A stretch of DNA of 64,000 bases from contig NZ_VCIG01000003.1 in NCBI RefSeq assembly GCF_006345815.1, forward strand, positions 1 to 64,000, read 5' to 3'. Source of the DNA: Ochrobactrum sp. CGA5. GTDB lineage: Bacteria > Pseudomonadota > Alphaproteobacteria > Rhizobiales > Rhizobiaceae. This document shows positions 53,445-63,823 of this stretch, in pieces (positions within the stretch are counted from its first letter, which is position 1; the number at the start of each line of letters is the position of its first letter). The translations under genes and the position numbers were made by a program. The notes below the pieces were generated by a model. The model did no database searches. It was not told the DNA's origin and worked only from the letters and a program-made list of their open reading frames with translations.

Positions 53445-55373
53445 TTATTGCGGCTGCGGCTCCATACCGGGTTCGCTGCCCGGCTCACTACCCTTGCGCT
53501 TGCGTGGGCTTCCGGCCTTCGGCACACCCGAACCACGCGAAGGCGTATCGTTGCCCTGATCGCGCGATGGCTTGTTACCCGCAATCAGTTCCTTGATCTC
53601 GTCGCCCGAAAGCGTTTCGTATTCGAGCAAGCCTTCGGCAAGCGCAATCCAGTCCTTCTTCTTCTTGGTCAGGATGCGGGTTGCCTCGGCGTAAGCCTCG
53701 TCGATCAGGCGACGCACTTCGGCATCGATGATCTGCGCGGTTTCTTCCGAAATATTCTGCGTGCGGGATACCGAATGGCCAAGGAAGACTTCTTCCTGAT
53801 TATCACCATAGGCCACACGGCCAAGCTTGTCGGAATAGCCCCACTGCGTCACCATCGAACGGGCGAGCTTGGTGGCCTGTTGAATGTCGGAGGAAGCACC
53901 GGAAGTGATGTTTTCCTTGCCGAATTTCAGCTCTTCAGCCACACGGCCGCCCATCATGATGGCAAGACGAGAAACCATCCACGTATAGGTCGCCGAATAA
54001 CGGTCGCCTTCGGGAAGCTGCATCACCATGCCGAGCGCACGGCCGCGCGGAATGATCGTCGCCTTGTGGACCGGATCGGCCTTCGGCACGTTGAGCGCAA
54101 CGATGGCGTGACCTGCCTCGTGATAGGCCGTGTTGGCTTTTTCTTCCTGCGTCATGGCGGAGCGGCGTTCCGCGCCCATCATGATCTTGTCCTTGGCGTC
54201 CTCGAATTCCTGCATGGTCACAAGGCGCTTGTTACGGCGTGCGGCCATGAGGGCGGCTTCGTTGACCAGGTTGGCGAGATCGGCGCCAGAGAAGCCCGGC
54301 GTTCCGCGTGCGACAATCTTGAGATCGACATTGGGTGCAAGCGGCACATTGCGCACATGCACTTTGAGGATCTGTTCGCGACCAACGATATCCGGATTCG
54401 GAACCACGACCTGACGGTCGAAACGGCCCGGACGCAGCAGTGCGGGGTCGAGAACGTCGGGACGGTTGGTCGCCGCAATCAGGATGATCGATTCATTGGC
54501 CTCAAAGCCATCCATCTCGACCAGAAGCTGGTTGAGCGTCTGTTCACGTTCATCATTCCCGCCGCCGAGACCGGCACCGCGATGACGGCCAACAGCGTCG
54601 ATTTCGTCGATGAAGATAATGCAAGGCGCATTCTTCTTGGCCTGTTCAAACATGTCACGGACACGGCTTGCACCGACGCCGACAAACATTTCAACGAAGT
54701 CCGAACCGGAGATGGTGAAGAATGGCACGTTGGCTTCACCCGCAACCGAGCGCGCCAGCAGTGTCTTACCGGTACCGGGGGGGCCAACAAGCAGGACGCC
54801 GCGTGGAATCTTGCCGCCCAGACGCTGAAACTTCTGCGGGTCGCGCAGGAACTCGACGATTTCCTCCAGATCCTGCTTGGCTTCATCCACACCGGCCACA
54901 TCCTGGAAAGTCACGCGGCCATGCGCTTCGGTGAGAAGCTTGGCCTTGGATTTGCCAAAGCCCATCGCACCACGCGAACCGCCCTGCATCTGGCGCATGA
55001 AGAAAATCCACACGCCCAGGATCAGGATCATTGGCAGCCACGACAGGAGAATGCCGACCAGCGAGCTGGAACCGTCAGTTTCAGGGCGCGCAGTGATCGC
55101 GACGTCCTTGCTTTCAAGGCGCGAGACAAGACCTGTATCGCCTGGCGAATAGGTTTGGAAAGTCGAACCGTTGTCAGCAAAAGTGCCGGTGATCCGCTGG
55201 CCGGTGATCGTAACCGATTTCACGCGACCGTTGGATACGTCGTCAATAAACTGCGAATAGGAAACTTCACGGGAATTGGAGCGCTGACCTGGACTTTGGA
55301 ACAGGTTAAACAGCGCGATCAAAAGAAGAGCAATGATCGCCCAAAGGGCGAAGTTGCGATAGTTCGGATTCAT
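53445..55373 (-). CDS. ftsH: ATP-dependent zinc metalloprotease FtsH
   Basis: 642 aa from the ATG at 55373 ([13 protein letters not shown]); the frame extends ten residues upstream. Two N-terminal membrane helices (about 7-25 and 105-125) flank a periplasmic domain. AAA module: Walker A GPPGTGKT, Walker [12 protein letters not shown], second region of homology [18 protein letters not shown]. Protease site HEAGH (about residue 420). Hexameric quality-control protease of the inner membrane. It lies with tilS upstream on the same strand, as commonly seen. The C-terminal tail is Gly/Ser/Pro/Arg-rich. Confidence 0.97.
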   Translation of the reverse strand: MNPNYRNFALWAIIALLLIALFNLFQSPGQRSNSREVSYSQFIDDVSNGRVKSVTITGQRITGTFADNGSTFQTYSPGDTGLVSRLESKDVAITARPETDGSSSLVGILLSWLPMILILGVWIFFMRQMQGGSRGAMGFGKSKAKLLTEAHGRVTFQDVAGVDEAKQDLEEIVEFLRDPQKFQRLGGKIPRGVLLVGPPGTGKTLLARSVAGEANVPFFTISGSDFVEMFVGVGASRVRDMFEQAKKNAPCIIFIDEIDAVGRHRGAGLGGGNDEREQTLNQLLVEMDGFEANESIILIAATNRPDVLDPALLRPGRFDRQVVVPNPDIVGREQILKVHVRNVPLAPNVDLKIVARGTPGFSGADLANLVNEAALMAARRNKRLVTMQEFEDAKDKIMMGAERRSAMTQEEKANTAYHEAGHAIVALNVPKADPVHKATIIPRGRALGMVMQLPEGDRYSATYTWMVSRLAIMMGGRVAEELKFGKENITSGASSDIQQATKLARSMVTQWGYSDKLGRVAYGDNQEEVFLGHSVSRTQNISEETAQIIDAEVRRLIDEAYAEATRILTKKKKDWIALAEGLLEYETLSGDEIKELIAGNKPSRDQGNDTPSRGSGVPKAGSPRKRKGSEPGSEPGMEPQPQ

Positions 55374-55506
55374 ATCGGGTCCAATCGATACCACGGCCAT
55401 TCCGCGGGCACGGAACGATGTTTCGGTCTAACATAGGATCGAAGGATGGCCTTGCCAAGGCGCGTTCGACCCCGCATCCTCGATTCTTCTCACTCTGGTT
55501 TATAAA

Positions 55507-55654
55507 AAGAGCATTTCCAGCAAAAGTGCGAGGCGTTTACGCGGGAAAATCAGTTCACTGGACTGATTTCTTATCCCGCTTCGATGCATCGGATAATGTG
55601 TCGAAACAAAAATATAGAGCGTTTCAACGATTCTGTTGCCCCGGAACCGCTCTA
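55507..55654. repeat. Bru-RS-like repeat between tilS and ftsH
   Basis: About 150 bp from AGAGCATTTCC...GCAAAAGTGCGAGGCG to ...AACCGCTCTA. It contains TCAGTTCACTGGACTGA and GCGGGA-type inverted repeats and a second TAGAGCGTTTC end. The outer end at 55652-55654 provides the tilS stop codon. Confidence 0.75.
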
Positions 55655-57007
55655 GGACATTTCCGCGCAGATACGTCCGATGCGGGCTTCCACGGCCCCT
55701 GCGAGATCGAAATCATGCCCCGGCAACACGTGGTCGAAGATCGCAAAATGCCGTTCGATATGAATGTCATGCGGGAAACGTCCACCGGGCAGAAAAGGCA
55801 AAGCGAAAAGCCCGCCATCCCGATAAAGGGCCGGCGAAACCAGCAAGGCCTCACGCTTTCGAGCTTCGATTTCGAGATTCTCCGACTTCAGGAAGTCAGC
55901 AAGTTCCTGCCGCCCCGGTGCCGCGATCTCAAAATCCGCACCGCCTTCGCTCAAGAAACGGAATCGGCCGTCCCAGACAATCGGCCTGCCCTGCCCCAGG
56001 CGTAGCTTCGGCAGGTTGCGTTTTTCACGGCGAAACCGATGTGGTGATCTGCTGTCGCCGCGCTCGATCAGGGCGCCGAATACGGTTAGGCGATGATCGA
56101 CATCGTCCCCAGACAGAACCCGTTCAATGCGTGAGCGTTCGCTATCCCCCGGCAGGAAGCGCCGTCCGCCCGCAATGGCTGCCAGCAATCCGGCGAAGAG
56201 CCGTCTCACATTGACAGGAAGCACGGCGTAAAGCTGCGGATCGACGAGCAAGGCACCAGTCGCATCAACGCGCAGGCTCTCCGGCTCGCCCAGTGCTGCA
56301 ACCAGAGCAGCATTGTCCCGCGTGCGTGACGCGCCAGCCTCAGCAATCTGGTCGAGAACGGCCTGCCTGTCAGCCTCGGCGGCAATGCCCTGACGAACTC
56401 TCGGCCGTTCATATTCCGTGTTGGCATTGCTGGGATCATCTATCCAGTTGATACCCCTGCTCCGCAATTCATCCCGCAAGGCCTGCCGGGAAACGGAAAG
56501 CAACGGGCGGTCAAGTTCGACCGCGCCGTCCAGCCGAGAGCGTGAGGACATCGCTGCAAGCCCCCGCGCCTCGGCATGAGCGCTGCGCTCCTTGCGCATC
56601 AGAAAGGTTTCGATCTGGTCGTCCTGCGTGTGGCCTGTCATGATCAATGCACCATCCGCCTCCCGCGCCGCCTGTACCAGCAGGCGATAACGCGCCGTGC
56701 GCGCAGCAGCGGCAAGTCCGCTTGCCGGCTTGGCTTCATCCCAGACAAGAATGCGGTGCTCGATCCCGTATTGTTGGCAAAGCAGACCGACATTCTCGGC
56801 CTCGGCCTTCGATTCAACACGCAATTGATGATCCACCGTCACGGCGATCAGCCGTGGCGGCTCCTCGAGCATGGCCATATAATCCCGGAGGAGAAAAAGC
56901 AGAGCGAGAGAATCGCTGCCGCCCGAAACCGCAGCGATGACGGCCTTGGTCCGCTCAAATCCGAATGGCTCGAATAATTTGGAAATATTGCTTGGGCTAA
57001 GCCCCAC
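55652..57007 (-). CDS. tilS: tRNA(Ile)-lysidine synthase
   Basis: 451 aa from GTG 57007, chosen for GGAG 7 nt upstream; TTG 57022 is an alternative and the upstream gene ends at 57023. PP-loop [16 protein letters not shown] (about 28-43), then [75 protein letters not shown], which are the TilS blocks. It modifies C34 of tRNA-Ile(CAU) to lysidine. Oddity: the TAG stop is the outer end of a Bru-RS-like repeat. Confidence 0.95.
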   Translation of the reverse strand: MGLSPSNISKLFEPFGFERTKAVIAAVSGGSDSLALLFLLRDYMAMLEEPPRLIAVTVDHQLRVESKAEAENVGLLCQQYGIEHRILVWDEAKPASGLAAAARTARYRLLVQAAREADGALIMTGHTQDDQIETFLMRKERSAHAEARGLAAMSSRSRLDGAVELDRPLLSVSRQALRDELRSRGINWIDDPSNANTEYERPRVRQGIAAEADRQAVLDQIAEAGASRTRDNAALVAALGEPESLRVDATGALLVDPQLYAVLPVNVRRLFAGLLAAIAGGRRFLPGDSERSRIERVLSGDDVDHRLTVFGALIERGDSRSPHRFRREKRNLPKLRLGQGRPIVWDGRFRFLSEGGADFEIAAPGRQELADFLKSENLEIEARKREALLVSPALYRDGGLFALPFLPGGRFPHDIHIERHFAIFDHVLPGHDFDLAGAVEARIGRICAEMS

Positions 57008-57022
57008 GAAATAACTCCGCAA

Positions 57023-58477
57023 TCAGCACTTTGCGCGGCTGCGCTCATCGGCAACGCGCTTTAAAATGGCAGGCGCTGCCTTGGGGTAACGTTCTGGAAT
57101 CTGTGCGAAAGTCGCGCAGGCGACATCGCGATTGTCCATCTTTTCAAGCGTCATGCCAAGCTTGAACATGTTTTCCGGCGCACGCTTCGAATCGGGATAA
57201 TCCCGCTGCGTATCGATGAATACTGTCGCCGCTTCTGGATAGCGCCCCTGGCCATACAGCGATTCTCCGAGCCAGAAACGTGCTTCCGCCGTGTTGGGAT
57301 CCGCCGGATAGCGCTTCACATGCTCGCGAAAACCGGCTTCGGCTGCCTTGTAGTCACCCGACATAAGGTATTGATAGGATGCCCGATAAAGAGAATTCGG
57401 ATTGTCGTCGGCCGGAAGGGATGCGAGCGTATCGTCGGCTATGGTTCCGCCCGCCGCGGCGTCCGGCTGCACCGCGCGCGGTGTAGCATCAAGCGTTTCG
57501 CCAATTACATTCCCATTGGTGTCGAAGCGGATAGAGCCGAGCGTTTGCGGCGGCTCGCCACGTGCCGGCCCGCCCTGTGCGGGCACACTCGAACCAATAG
57601 CCATGGAATTGGCGCTAGGAGTCTGGCCGGCCACGCTTTGCGCGGCATTCCCGGAAACCCCGCTATCAAGGTTTCCGCTATTGCTCTGGCTGGACCCGGC
57701 ATCGGCAAGCGATGTGTCGCCGCCAGCCTGCCGAACATCCACATCGGCACGCTTTCCGGTTTCCAGAAACTGGAAGCGGCTTTCGTTTGCTTCCTGCATT
57801 TTCTGCATCTGATCCTGCATTTCGAGGATCTGGAAATTCATGGCTTCCGCACGCGCGCTTAGTGACTCTGCAATCGCGGCGGGGTTTCCCATGCCCTGTG
57901 CACAAAGGTCGGTTCCAAGCGATGCTGCGGCAACAGCAGGTTCATCTCTTCTGGTAGAAGCAGAGTTTACACCATTCTTCTTTTCCAGTTCTTCAAACCG
58001 GAATTCGTTATCTTCCTGCATCTTCTGCAACTGATTGTCGGTGAACGAAATCTGGGCGTCAACATCCTCGACCTTGCCGGTCAGATTGCGTACCAGTTCC
58101 TGCTGCAGGCCGGGGCTCTGATAGCCGCCCTGCCCGGCACCGGCACCGGCACCGCTATCCCGCATGGCATCATCAAGAATCGCCGTCGATCCGATGCTGA
58201 TCTGGTTGCCTGTGGCACCGCGCCCCTTCTCCAATGCCTGAAAACGCGCTTCATTGTCGCGCTGGATTTTCAGCATCTTGTCGCGAAGCTGCAATATCCG
58301 GGCGTAGGATTGGGCGTTTTGATGCGCCAGATTGCAGACCTGTTGCGAAAACTGATCCCCGCCGGGAGTGCTTGCCTGCGCGAGCTGAATTTCCCCCTGC
58401 GATGAAACAGACGCCGCCAGAGCCGGAACACTTGCCAAAAGCGGCAGCATGGCAATTGCCAGTGTCACTTTCCTCAT
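57023..58477 (-). CDS. cpoB: Cell division coordinator CpoB / YbgF-like TPR protein
   Basis: 484 aa from the ATG at 58477 (GAGGAAACC upstream), with a signal peptide (VTLAIAMLPLLASVPALAAS). Three repeats of a coiled-coil block are visible: MLKIQRDNEARFQALEKG, LQKMQEDNEFRFEELEKK and MQKMQEANESRFQFLETG (about residues 70, 155 and 225). A Gly/Ser/Asn-rich linker follows, then the TPR domain (SLYRASYQYLMSGDYKAAEAGFREHVKRYPADPNTAEARFWLGESLYGQGRYPEAATVFIDTQRDYPDSKRAPENMFKLGMTLEKMDNRDVACATFAQIPERYPKA). Periplasmic partner of Tol-Pal. Longer than the E. coli protein (about 260 aa) because of the repeats and linker. Confidence 0.9.
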   Translation of the reverse strand: MRKVTLAIAMLPLLASVPALAASVSSQGEIQLAQASTPGGDQFSQQVCNLAHQNAQSYARILQLRDKMLKIQRDNEARFQALEKGRGATGNQISIGSTAILDDAMRDSGAGAGAGQGGYQSPGLQQELVRNLTGKVEDVDAQISFTDNQLQKMQEDNEFRFEELEKKNGVNSASTRRDEPAVAAASLGTDLCAQGMGNPAAIAESLSARAEAMNFQILEMQDQMQKMQEANESRFQFLETGKRADVDVRQAGGDTSLADAGSSQSNSGNLDSGVSGNAAQSVAGQTPSANSMAIGSSVPAQGGPARGEPPQTLGSIRFDTNGNVIGETLDATPRAVQPDAAAGGTIADDTLASLPADDNPNSLYRASYQYLMSGDYKAAEAGFREHVKRYPADPNTAEARFWLGESLYGQGRYPEAATVFIDTQRDYPDSKRAPENMFKLGMTLEKMDNRDVACATFAQIPERYPKAAPAILKRVADERSRAKC

Positions 58478-58615
58478 TGGTTTCCTCATTCCCTTTTGCC
58501 CCTGCTAATTCATCCATCCGATTAACATCCAATTCGGACAGAACCGGATGATCAAGTGCTGCGCCTAAACAGGCGCTGAATAGGTTGCCGCATAACGAGA
58601 ACCGCCCCTGTTGGA

Positions 58616-58757
58616 ACAGGCCCGTTGGAACCGCTCTATCCATTTGCTCTTAAGCACATCTTTATCCCGAAACCGGTTCCCACGTTCGAGAGACATGCTC
58701 TTGCTCCGCTTTTAGAGTATTTCCCGCAAAAGTGCGAAGCGGTTTTGCGGGAAATAC
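58616..58757. repeat. Bru-RS-like repeats between pal and cpoB
   Basis: Two adjacent blocks: GGAACCGCTCTATCC...TTTATCCCGAAACCGGTTCCCAC, and TAGAGTATTTCCCGCAAAAGTGCGAAGCGGTTTTGCGGGAAATAC, whose ends (ATTTCCCGCAAAA / TTTTGCGGGAAAT) form a perfect hairpin. No gene lies in this 420-bp gap (58478-58897). Confidence 0.75.
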
Positions 58758-58844
58758 AAAAAGCGAAGGCCTTGTGACACTCACTATGACAAGTGCGACT
58801 TCGGCCAAAGTTTGTCGAAAGAGTATATCTGATACTGCAAATAC

Positions 58845-58873
58845 GAAAAAAGCGGCCCGAAAGCCGCTTTTCC
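58845..58873 (-). terminator. Terminator after pal
   Basis: AAAAGCGGC / GCCGCTTTT stem with a CCGAAA loop and A/T tracts on both sides. Confidence 0.9.
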
Positions 58874-58897
58874 CTTAACACTGTCAGTTGCCGCCGG

Positions 58898-59404
58898 TTA
58901 GCTGCCTGCACCGTTGAGAACGGTGACGGCGCGGCGGTTCTGCGACCAGCACGAGTCGGCATCGCAAACCGCGACTGGACGTTCGTTACCGTAGGAGATG
59001 GTGCGCATACGGTTGGTCGGAACGCCACGCGAAGCGAGGAAGTCACGAGTGGCAGCAGCACGGCGCTGACCGAGAGCGAGGTTGTACTCACGTGTACCGC
59101 GTTCGTCAGCATGGCCTTCGACGGTGATCGAGTACTGCGGATAACGCAGCAGCCACTGGGCCTGCTTGGAAAGCGTCTGCTGTGCATCGGCGCGGATCAA
59201 TGAAGAATCGAGATCGAAGAAGATGCGATCGCCGACATTGACCGTGAAGTCCTGCGAGGAACCCGGCGTTGCAGCGCCTGCACCGAGACCCAGATCACCG
59301 GCATTGTTCGGAAGGTTCTTCTTGGACGCACAACCGGCAACGGCGAGCGACATGAAAAGGGCGATAGCGATCGGGCTACGTGCAATCGACTGGATACGGC
59401 GCAT
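58898..59404 (-). CDS. pal: Peptidoglycan-associated lipoprotein Pal (Omp16)
   Basis: 168 aa from the ATG at 59404 (AAGGAG 9 nt upstream). Lipoprotein signal with lipobox LAVAGC (lipidated Cys25). OmpA-like peptidoglycan-binding domain: DRIFFDLDSSLIRADAQQTLSKQAQWL, VEGHADERGTREYNLALGQRRAAATRDFL, Asp/Arg ligands in the usual places. It anchors the outer membrane to peptidoglycan and works with TolB. The protein is the Omp16 of Brucella. Confidence 0.98.
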   Translation of the reverse strand: MRRIQSIARSPIAIALFMSLAVAGCASKKNLPNNAGDLGLGAGAATPGSSQDFTVNVGDRIFFDLDSSLIRADAQQTLSKQAQWLLRYPQYSITVEGHADERGTREYNLALGQRRAAATRDFLASRGVPTNRMRTISYGNERPVAVCDADSCWSQNRRAVTVLNGAGS

Positions 59405-59665
59405 GGGCCGGAGCTCCTTAAGATTTGATGTTCCTGCGTAACCATCCAATAATCATATTGAGGTTAAGACAGGCTCAAGAAGTATGGTTAATTTTTTCTT
59501 GCGGCCAAGTGCAGCCGGCGATTTCCGGCAGCAATTCTGGTTCTAGCCCTTGCGGGTAAAATACGGCAGAAACACGGCTTCCCGGTAATGATTGTGGCAA
59601 TTTGGACATCCCTACCAAAAGGGCGCGGCAGTTGTATCTGAGGATAATGCGATAAAACAAAGAGT

Positions 59666-59707
59666 TAGAGCGTTTCGCCCGATTTCAGTTTTATAGGGGC
59701 CGCTCTA
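59666..59707. repeat. Short Bru-RS-like palindromic element
   Basis: TAGAGCG and CGCTCTA ends 28 bp apart, the smallest copy in the window. Probably the outer ends of a longer element with an internal deletion. Confidence 0.7.
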
Positions 59708-59711
59708 TCCA

Positions 59712-59744
59712 AAAAAAGGCGCGAAACTGAGCTTCGCGCCTTTT
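59712..59744 (-). terminator. Terminator after tolB
   Basis: AAAAGGCGCGAA / TTCGCGCCTTTT stem with an ACTGAGC loop, just after the tolB stop. Confidence 0.92.
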
Positions 59745-59765
59745 CCATCACTATGTGCGAACGCA

Positions 59766-61097
59766 CTATTCGAGCAGCGGTGACCAAGCCGGATCGGAGG
59801 CGTAGTTCGGCGTCTGAATCTGGCGCTCATTGCGGCCGGTCAGATCAATGGTGAAGAGCTTCGGACCGCCTGCACCCGCCGCCTTGCGGAAGAACATCAG
59901 AACGCGACCGTTCGGGGCCCAGGTCGGCCCTTCATTATGGAAACCCGAAGTCAGCAGGCGTTCGCCCGAGCCGTCCGTCTTCATCACACCAATAGAGAAC
60001 TGGCCCTGCGACTGCTTGGTGAAAGCGATGAGATCGCCGCGTGGAGACCAGACCGGCGTGGAGTAGCTGCCGTCGCCCATAGAGATGCGGCGCGGGTTGG
60101 AACCATCCGCACCCATGACGTAGAGCTGCGGACGTCCACCACGGTCGGAAGAGAAAACAATCTGTGACCCGTCCGGTGAATATGACGCGCTCGTATCGAT
60201 AGCCTGGCTTTTGGTAAGGCGGGTGGTCGAACGGTTGCGCAGGTCCATGGTATAGATATTGGCGCTACCATCATCCTGAAGCAGGCTCATCACGACCTTC
60301 TGACCATCGGGCGAGAAGCGCGGCGCAATAGTCATGCCCGGAAAGTTACCGACAAGCTCGCGCTGGCCGGTTTCGAGCTGCAACAGATACACCTTCGGCG
60401 AACCGCCTTCGAACGACATATATGTGACTTCCTGACGGTTCGGCGAGAAGCGCGGCGTCAGCGAAATAGCGCGTCCGTCGGAAATGTAGCGTACATTGGC
60501 ACCGTCCTGATCCATGATGGCCAGACGCTTAACGCGCTTCTGTGCCGGGCCGGATTCATCAACGAAAACGACACGCGTATCGAAATAGCCCTTTTCACCG
60601 GTCAGGCGCTCATAGATGGCGTCAGCGATGATATGTGCCACACGGCGCCAGTTGTCCGGGGTGGTGAAGAACTGCTGGCCGATCATCTGCTGGCCGCCGA
60701 ACGTATCCCACAGGCGGAACTCGGCTTTGAGGCGGCCATCCGGCTGTTTGGTGATGCGACCCGTAACAAGCGCCTGCGCATTGATGACCTTCCAGTCCTC
60801 GAAACGCGGCGCCGCGTCCGGATTGGAAATCTTCTCGATGAAGGCACCCTTGTCGATCGGTGCAAAAAGACCCGACCGCTCAAGGTCGGCCGCAATGACC
60901 GACGTGATGTTCGGCCCGAGCTGGTCGGCCGAAAGGAAATCAGTGATGGCGATCGGCAGCGGCTCGATCACACCCTTGTTGATGTTGATTTCCACGACAG
61001 CGCGCGCCGGCATGGTGCAGACAAGGCTTGCGGCAATCATACACGCGAAAGCCGAAAAGACCGTCCGGATCTTTGTATTGATGATGCCGATTTTCAT
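59766..61097 (-). CDS. tolB: Tol-Pal system protein TolB
   Basis: 443 aa from the ATG at 61097; the frame is open into tolA. Signal peptide ([24 protein letters not shown]), TolB N-terminal domain (about 28-165) and a C-terminal beta-propeller with repeated [23 protein letters not shown] and [11 protein letters not shown] units. Periplasmic partner that moves between TolA and Pal during envelope constriction. Confidence 0.97.
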   Translation of the reverse strand: MKIGIINTKIRTVFSAFACMIAASLVCTMPARAVVEININKGVIEPLPIAITDFLSADQLGPNITSVIAADLERSGLFAPIDKGAFIEKISNPDAAPRFEDWKVINAQALVTGRITKQPDGRLKAEFRLWDTFGGQQMIGQQFFTTPDNWRRVAHIIADAIYERLTGEKGYFDTRVVFVDESGPAQKRVKRLAIMDQDGANVRYISDGRAISLTPRFSPNRQEVTYMSFEGGSPKVYLLQLETGQRELVGNFPGMTIAPRFSPDGQKVVMSLLQDDGSANIYTMDLRNRSTTRLTKSQAIDTSASYSPDGSQIVFSSDRGGRPQLYVMGADGSNPRRISMGDGSYSTPVWSPRGDLIAFTKQSQGQFSIGVMKTDGSGERLLTSGFHNEGPTWAPNGRVLMFFRKAAGAGGPKLFTIDLTGRNERQIQTPNYASDPAWSPLLE

Positions 61098-61147
61098 GTC
61101 TTCTGGGACCTCTTTGTCCTTGCAGTGGTTGGCGACCGGAACCCCGG

Positions 61148-62218
61148 TCAGAACATTTCGCTCGGGTCGAAATTGACGATCACTTCCGACCATGAATCAT
61201 ATTTGTCGACTGGCAGATTGTACGGTGCGCAGCGGGCGACAGCGCGCTTGGCGCTCTCAGCCGCAGCACGGGCCACACCATCACCGCCGCCGCCCGATGT
61301 CACTTCAGGAACGCCCTGAATGGAGCCATCCTGGTTGAGCTTCATCTTGACGGTCACGACCAGCCCCGGCGCGTCTGCCACACCGGCGGGCACATTCCAG
61401 CACTTTGAAATCGCACCGCGCAGGGCATCCATTTCACTCTGGCTGAGTTTGGAGCCGCCAGTATTCTTCTTGCCGCCCAGCGACGCCTGATCGGTGGAGC
61501 GCTTGGCGCCACCGCCCGCCGCCTTCTGCTTGTTGAGAAGGGCTGCGACCTCATCGGCAATCGCATCATTCTTCGACTGCGAAGTCTGCGAGGCGCTCTG
61601 CGTCGGCTTCTTCTCTTCCGTTGGCTTGCGATCCGGCGTCTTTGCTGTCTGAGCCTGCGGCGGCTTCGGCTTAGCTTCCGGTGCCGGAACCTTGTCCGGC
61701 AACTTTGGCGCTTGCGCATCGGGCGATTCAGCCTGCTTGTCGATAGCTTCCGCCACCGGATCAGGCTTTACTTCCTGCTTTTCTTCCGGTTTTGCCTGCA
61801 CTTCCGTCGCTGGAACCGGCGTTGGCTTGGTCTCCGGCTTCGGTTCCGGTTTCGGATCGGGCTTCGGTTCCGGTTTCTTCACCGGTTCCGGTTGCGCCTT
61901 TGGTTCTTCCGCCGCCTCAATCGGCTTCGCCTTCGCGTCAGGCTTCGGCGGCGTTGTGGTATCGATGTCCTGATCGCCAAAATTCTCGGCATTGGGAACA
62001 GTCTGCGGTTTGGTTGTCGGCACAGGAGCCGACTTTTCCTTCATGGGTGCGGTCTTTTCGCCCTGTTGGATTTGCGTCATCGATTCGATCGGTACGATAT
62101 CGACCGGGAATGATTCCGCATCCTGAACGTCGAAAGCCTTCGGCGAGGAAAACGAAACCACTGCCAGCGCAACCGCAACGGCATGCAAGGCAACAGAAGA
62201 TGTCAGGCCAGCCTTCAT
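61148..62218 (-). CDS. tolA: Cell envelope integrity protein TolA
   Basis: 356 aa. N-terminal membrane anchor ([18 protein letters not shown], about 8-25). A long Lys/Pro/Glu spacer has repeated [15 protein letters not shown] units (about 80-230), in place of the Ala-rich helix of enterobacteria. The C-terminal TonB/TolA domain includes [37 protein letters not shown]. It transmits the proton motive force from TolQR to TolB-Pal. It is 8 bp from tolR. Confidence 0.94.
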   Translation of the reverse strand: MKAGLTSSVALHAVAVALAVVSFSSPKAFDVQDAESFPVDIVPIESMTQIQQGEKTAPMKEKSAPVPTTKPQTVPNAENFGDQDIDTTTPPKPDAKAKPIEAAEEPKAQPEPVKKPEPKPDPKPEPKPETKPTPVPATEVQAKPEEKQEVKPDPVAEAIDKQAESPDAQAPKLPDKVPAPEAKPKPPQAQTAKTPDRKPTEEKKPTQSASQTSQSKNDAIADEVAALLNKQKAAGGGAKRSTDQASLGGKKNTGGSKLSQSEMDALRGAISKCWNVPAGVADAPGLVVTVKMKLNQDGSIQGVPEVTSGGGGDGVARAAAESAKRAVARCAPYNLPVDKYDSWSEVIVNFDPSEMF

Positions 62219-62225
62219 GATGGCG

Positions 62226-62678
62226 TCAGCTATCCTGCTCCTGGAGGGTCACAAGGCCGATATTCTTGAAACCGGCGGCGGAAATGCGGGCCATGACTTT
62301 CATGACAGTGCCATAGTCGGCAGCCTTGTCACCACGCACGAAAATGCGCTCTTCATAGCCTGTCTTGGCGATGGCCTGGAGTTTCGGCACCACTTCTTCG
62401 ATCGGGATTTCGGTTTCCTGCAAGAAAATCTTGCCTTCGCTATTGACCGAAACGGTGATCGGCTGCGTATCGGCGTTCATGGCTTTTGCCTGCGTATCGG
62501 GCAGGTCAATCGGCACACCCACTGTCAGCAATGGTGCGGAGACCATGAAAATGATGAGGAGAACGAGCATCACGTCGACGAACGGCGTCACATTGATTTC
62601 GCTCATCAGCGCCTTCTTGCGGCCGCGCCTGCGGCGTCCGCCCGACTGCATTCCCTGATTTCCGACCGACATGCCCAT
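62226..62678 (-). CDS. tolR: Tol-Pal system protein TolR
   Basis: 150 aa (AGGAA upstream of the ATG). Single helix with the proton-channel Asp: SEINVTPFVDVMLVLLIIFMVSAPLLTVG (about 27-55). Periplasmic domain with IFVRGDKAADYGTVMKVMARISAAGFKNIGLVT. Basic N-terminus GGRRRRGRKKAL before the helix. It works with TolQ as the motor of the Tol machine. Confidence 0.97.
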   Translation of the reverse strand: MGMSVGNQGMQSGGRRRRGRKKALMSEINVTPFVDVMLVLLIIFMVSAPLLTVGVPIDLPDTQAKAMNADTQPITVSVNSEGKIFLQETEIPIEEVVPKLQAIAKTGYEERIFVRGDKAADYGTVMKVMARISAAGFKNIGLVTLQEQDS

Positions 62679-62724
62679 TGCAAGATTCCTGAAGGCTGAA
62701 ACTACACTCGATGCGTGAAGCCGC

Positions 62725-63435
62725 TTAAGCGCGCGGCGTCAACTTCTCATCAATTTGGCGCGACAGTATGGCGGAGAATTCATCCGCAAAGCCTTCCAGC
62801 CGTCCACCGATCTTGCCCGCATCACTGGAAAGCTTGTTGTAGGCGATAACAGCGGGAATAGCCGCGAGGAGACCAATTGCCGTTGCCAGAAGCGCTTCGG
62901 CGATGCCCGGCGCCACAACGGCAAGGCTTGTGTTCTTGGAGGCGGCAATTGCCTGAAACGAGGTCATGATGCCGACGACCGTACCGAACAGGCCGATGAA
63001 GGGAGCGGCAGAACCGATGGTTGCCAGAAAGCCAAGACGCGAGTCGAGCTTTTCACTTTCACGCGCCAGTGCGACATCCATAGCCTTGTCGATACGCATC
63101 TGGAGGCCGATGGGCGAGCGAGCGCCCTTTTCGAATGATTTCTTCCACTCGCGCATCGCAGCCATGAAGATGGACGCCATTCCGGTGGTACGGCGCTCAC
63201 CGAGGTTACGATAAAGTTCCTCCAGCGACTGGCCGGACCAGAACGTCTGCTCGAAACGATCAATCGCGCGCCGCGCCCTTCCGTAAGCAATCGTCTTATC
63301 CACGATGATAGCCCAGGTCCAGATCGAGGCGAACAGCAGGCCAAGCATAACCAGCTTGACGACCCAGTTCGCCTGCATGAACAGGCCCCAGAGGGTAACA
63401 TCGGCGGCGGGGGCCGCTAACGCAACATTTTCCAT
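62725..63435 (-). CDS. tolQ: Tol-Pal system protein TolQ
   Basis: 236 aa. First helix WVVKLVMLGLLFASIWTWAIIVDKT. MotA/TolQ/ExbB core LGFLATIGSAAPFIGLFGTVVGIMTSFQAIA and VAPGIAEALLATAIGLLAAIPAVIAYN, with the conserved Thr/Glu residues. First gene of the tolQ-tolR-tolA-tolB operon. It shares the fold with the exbB of this window but has no signal-peptide extension. Confidence 0.97.
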   Translation of the reverse strand: MENVALAAPAADVTLWGLFMQANWVVKLVMLGLLFASIWTWAIIVDKTIAYGRARRAIDRFEQTFWSGQSLEELYRNLGERRTTGMASIFMAAMREWKKSFEKGARSPIGLQMRIDKAMDVALARESEKLDSRLGFLATIGSAAPFIGLFGTVVGIMTSFQAIAASKNTSLAVVAPGIAEALLATAIGLLAAIPAVIAYNKLSSDAGKIGGRLEGFADEFSAILSRQIDEKLTPRA

Positions 63436-63823
63436 CGATCTACCGTCCTCGAATCCAAACGCCCGGCCACTTGACCGGGCGGTATCGCAAATCCGTTAAT
63501 CAACGTCTGAAAACAGACGCTCCAAACCCGCGCAGCTCTTCATTTGAAGCCGTACCTGCCCGACGGGCGGCCGACACTTCGCACCGCAACCGCCATTCCC
63601 GGATTTCAACTTTAAATCCATCACGCGCTTGTCACGGTTAATTTTGGTGAAAGGAAGGCGCTGCGCTGTAACACGACCTCTCAACCGATTCCGTCAGGGT
63701 GATTAATGGAATATTATGGTTAAAGATGCGTTAGCATTTGCCCAAATAAGTATATTTGCCGGTAGCGCATCCATCTTCGCATAAGATACACCGGTGGAGA
63801 CCTTTATTGAGCGAACGTCGGGT
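63436..63823. other. Gap between ybgC and tolQ
   Basis: 388 bp with no supported gene. It should contain the tolQ promoter. An A/T-rich stretch (63690-63770) is present, but I cannot assign boxes with confidence. Confidence 0.5.

Larger units (their letters stand above)
59405..59765. other. tolB-pal gap with terminator and repeat
   Basis: Holds the pal promoter region (59405-59640), a 42-bp TAGAGCG...CGCTCTA repeat (59666-59707), and the tolB terminator (59712-59744). No gene seen. Confidence 0.6.

Noticed and set aside
53448-55436. 662-codon open frame antisense to ftsH
   Set aside because: It mirrors the conserved FtsH frame; no start signals and no recognisable domain.
61770-61910. Tandem short repeats considered as a CRISPR or VNTR
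   Set aside because: The repeats are codon-level PKP/PEP units of the TolA spacer, in frame and irregular; there are no spacers of constant size.
61692-62113. Repeat-rich frames opposite tolA, suggestive of a Gly/Ser or Arg-rich protein
   Set aside because: Complement of the PKPEP-type TolA spacer; no start signals.
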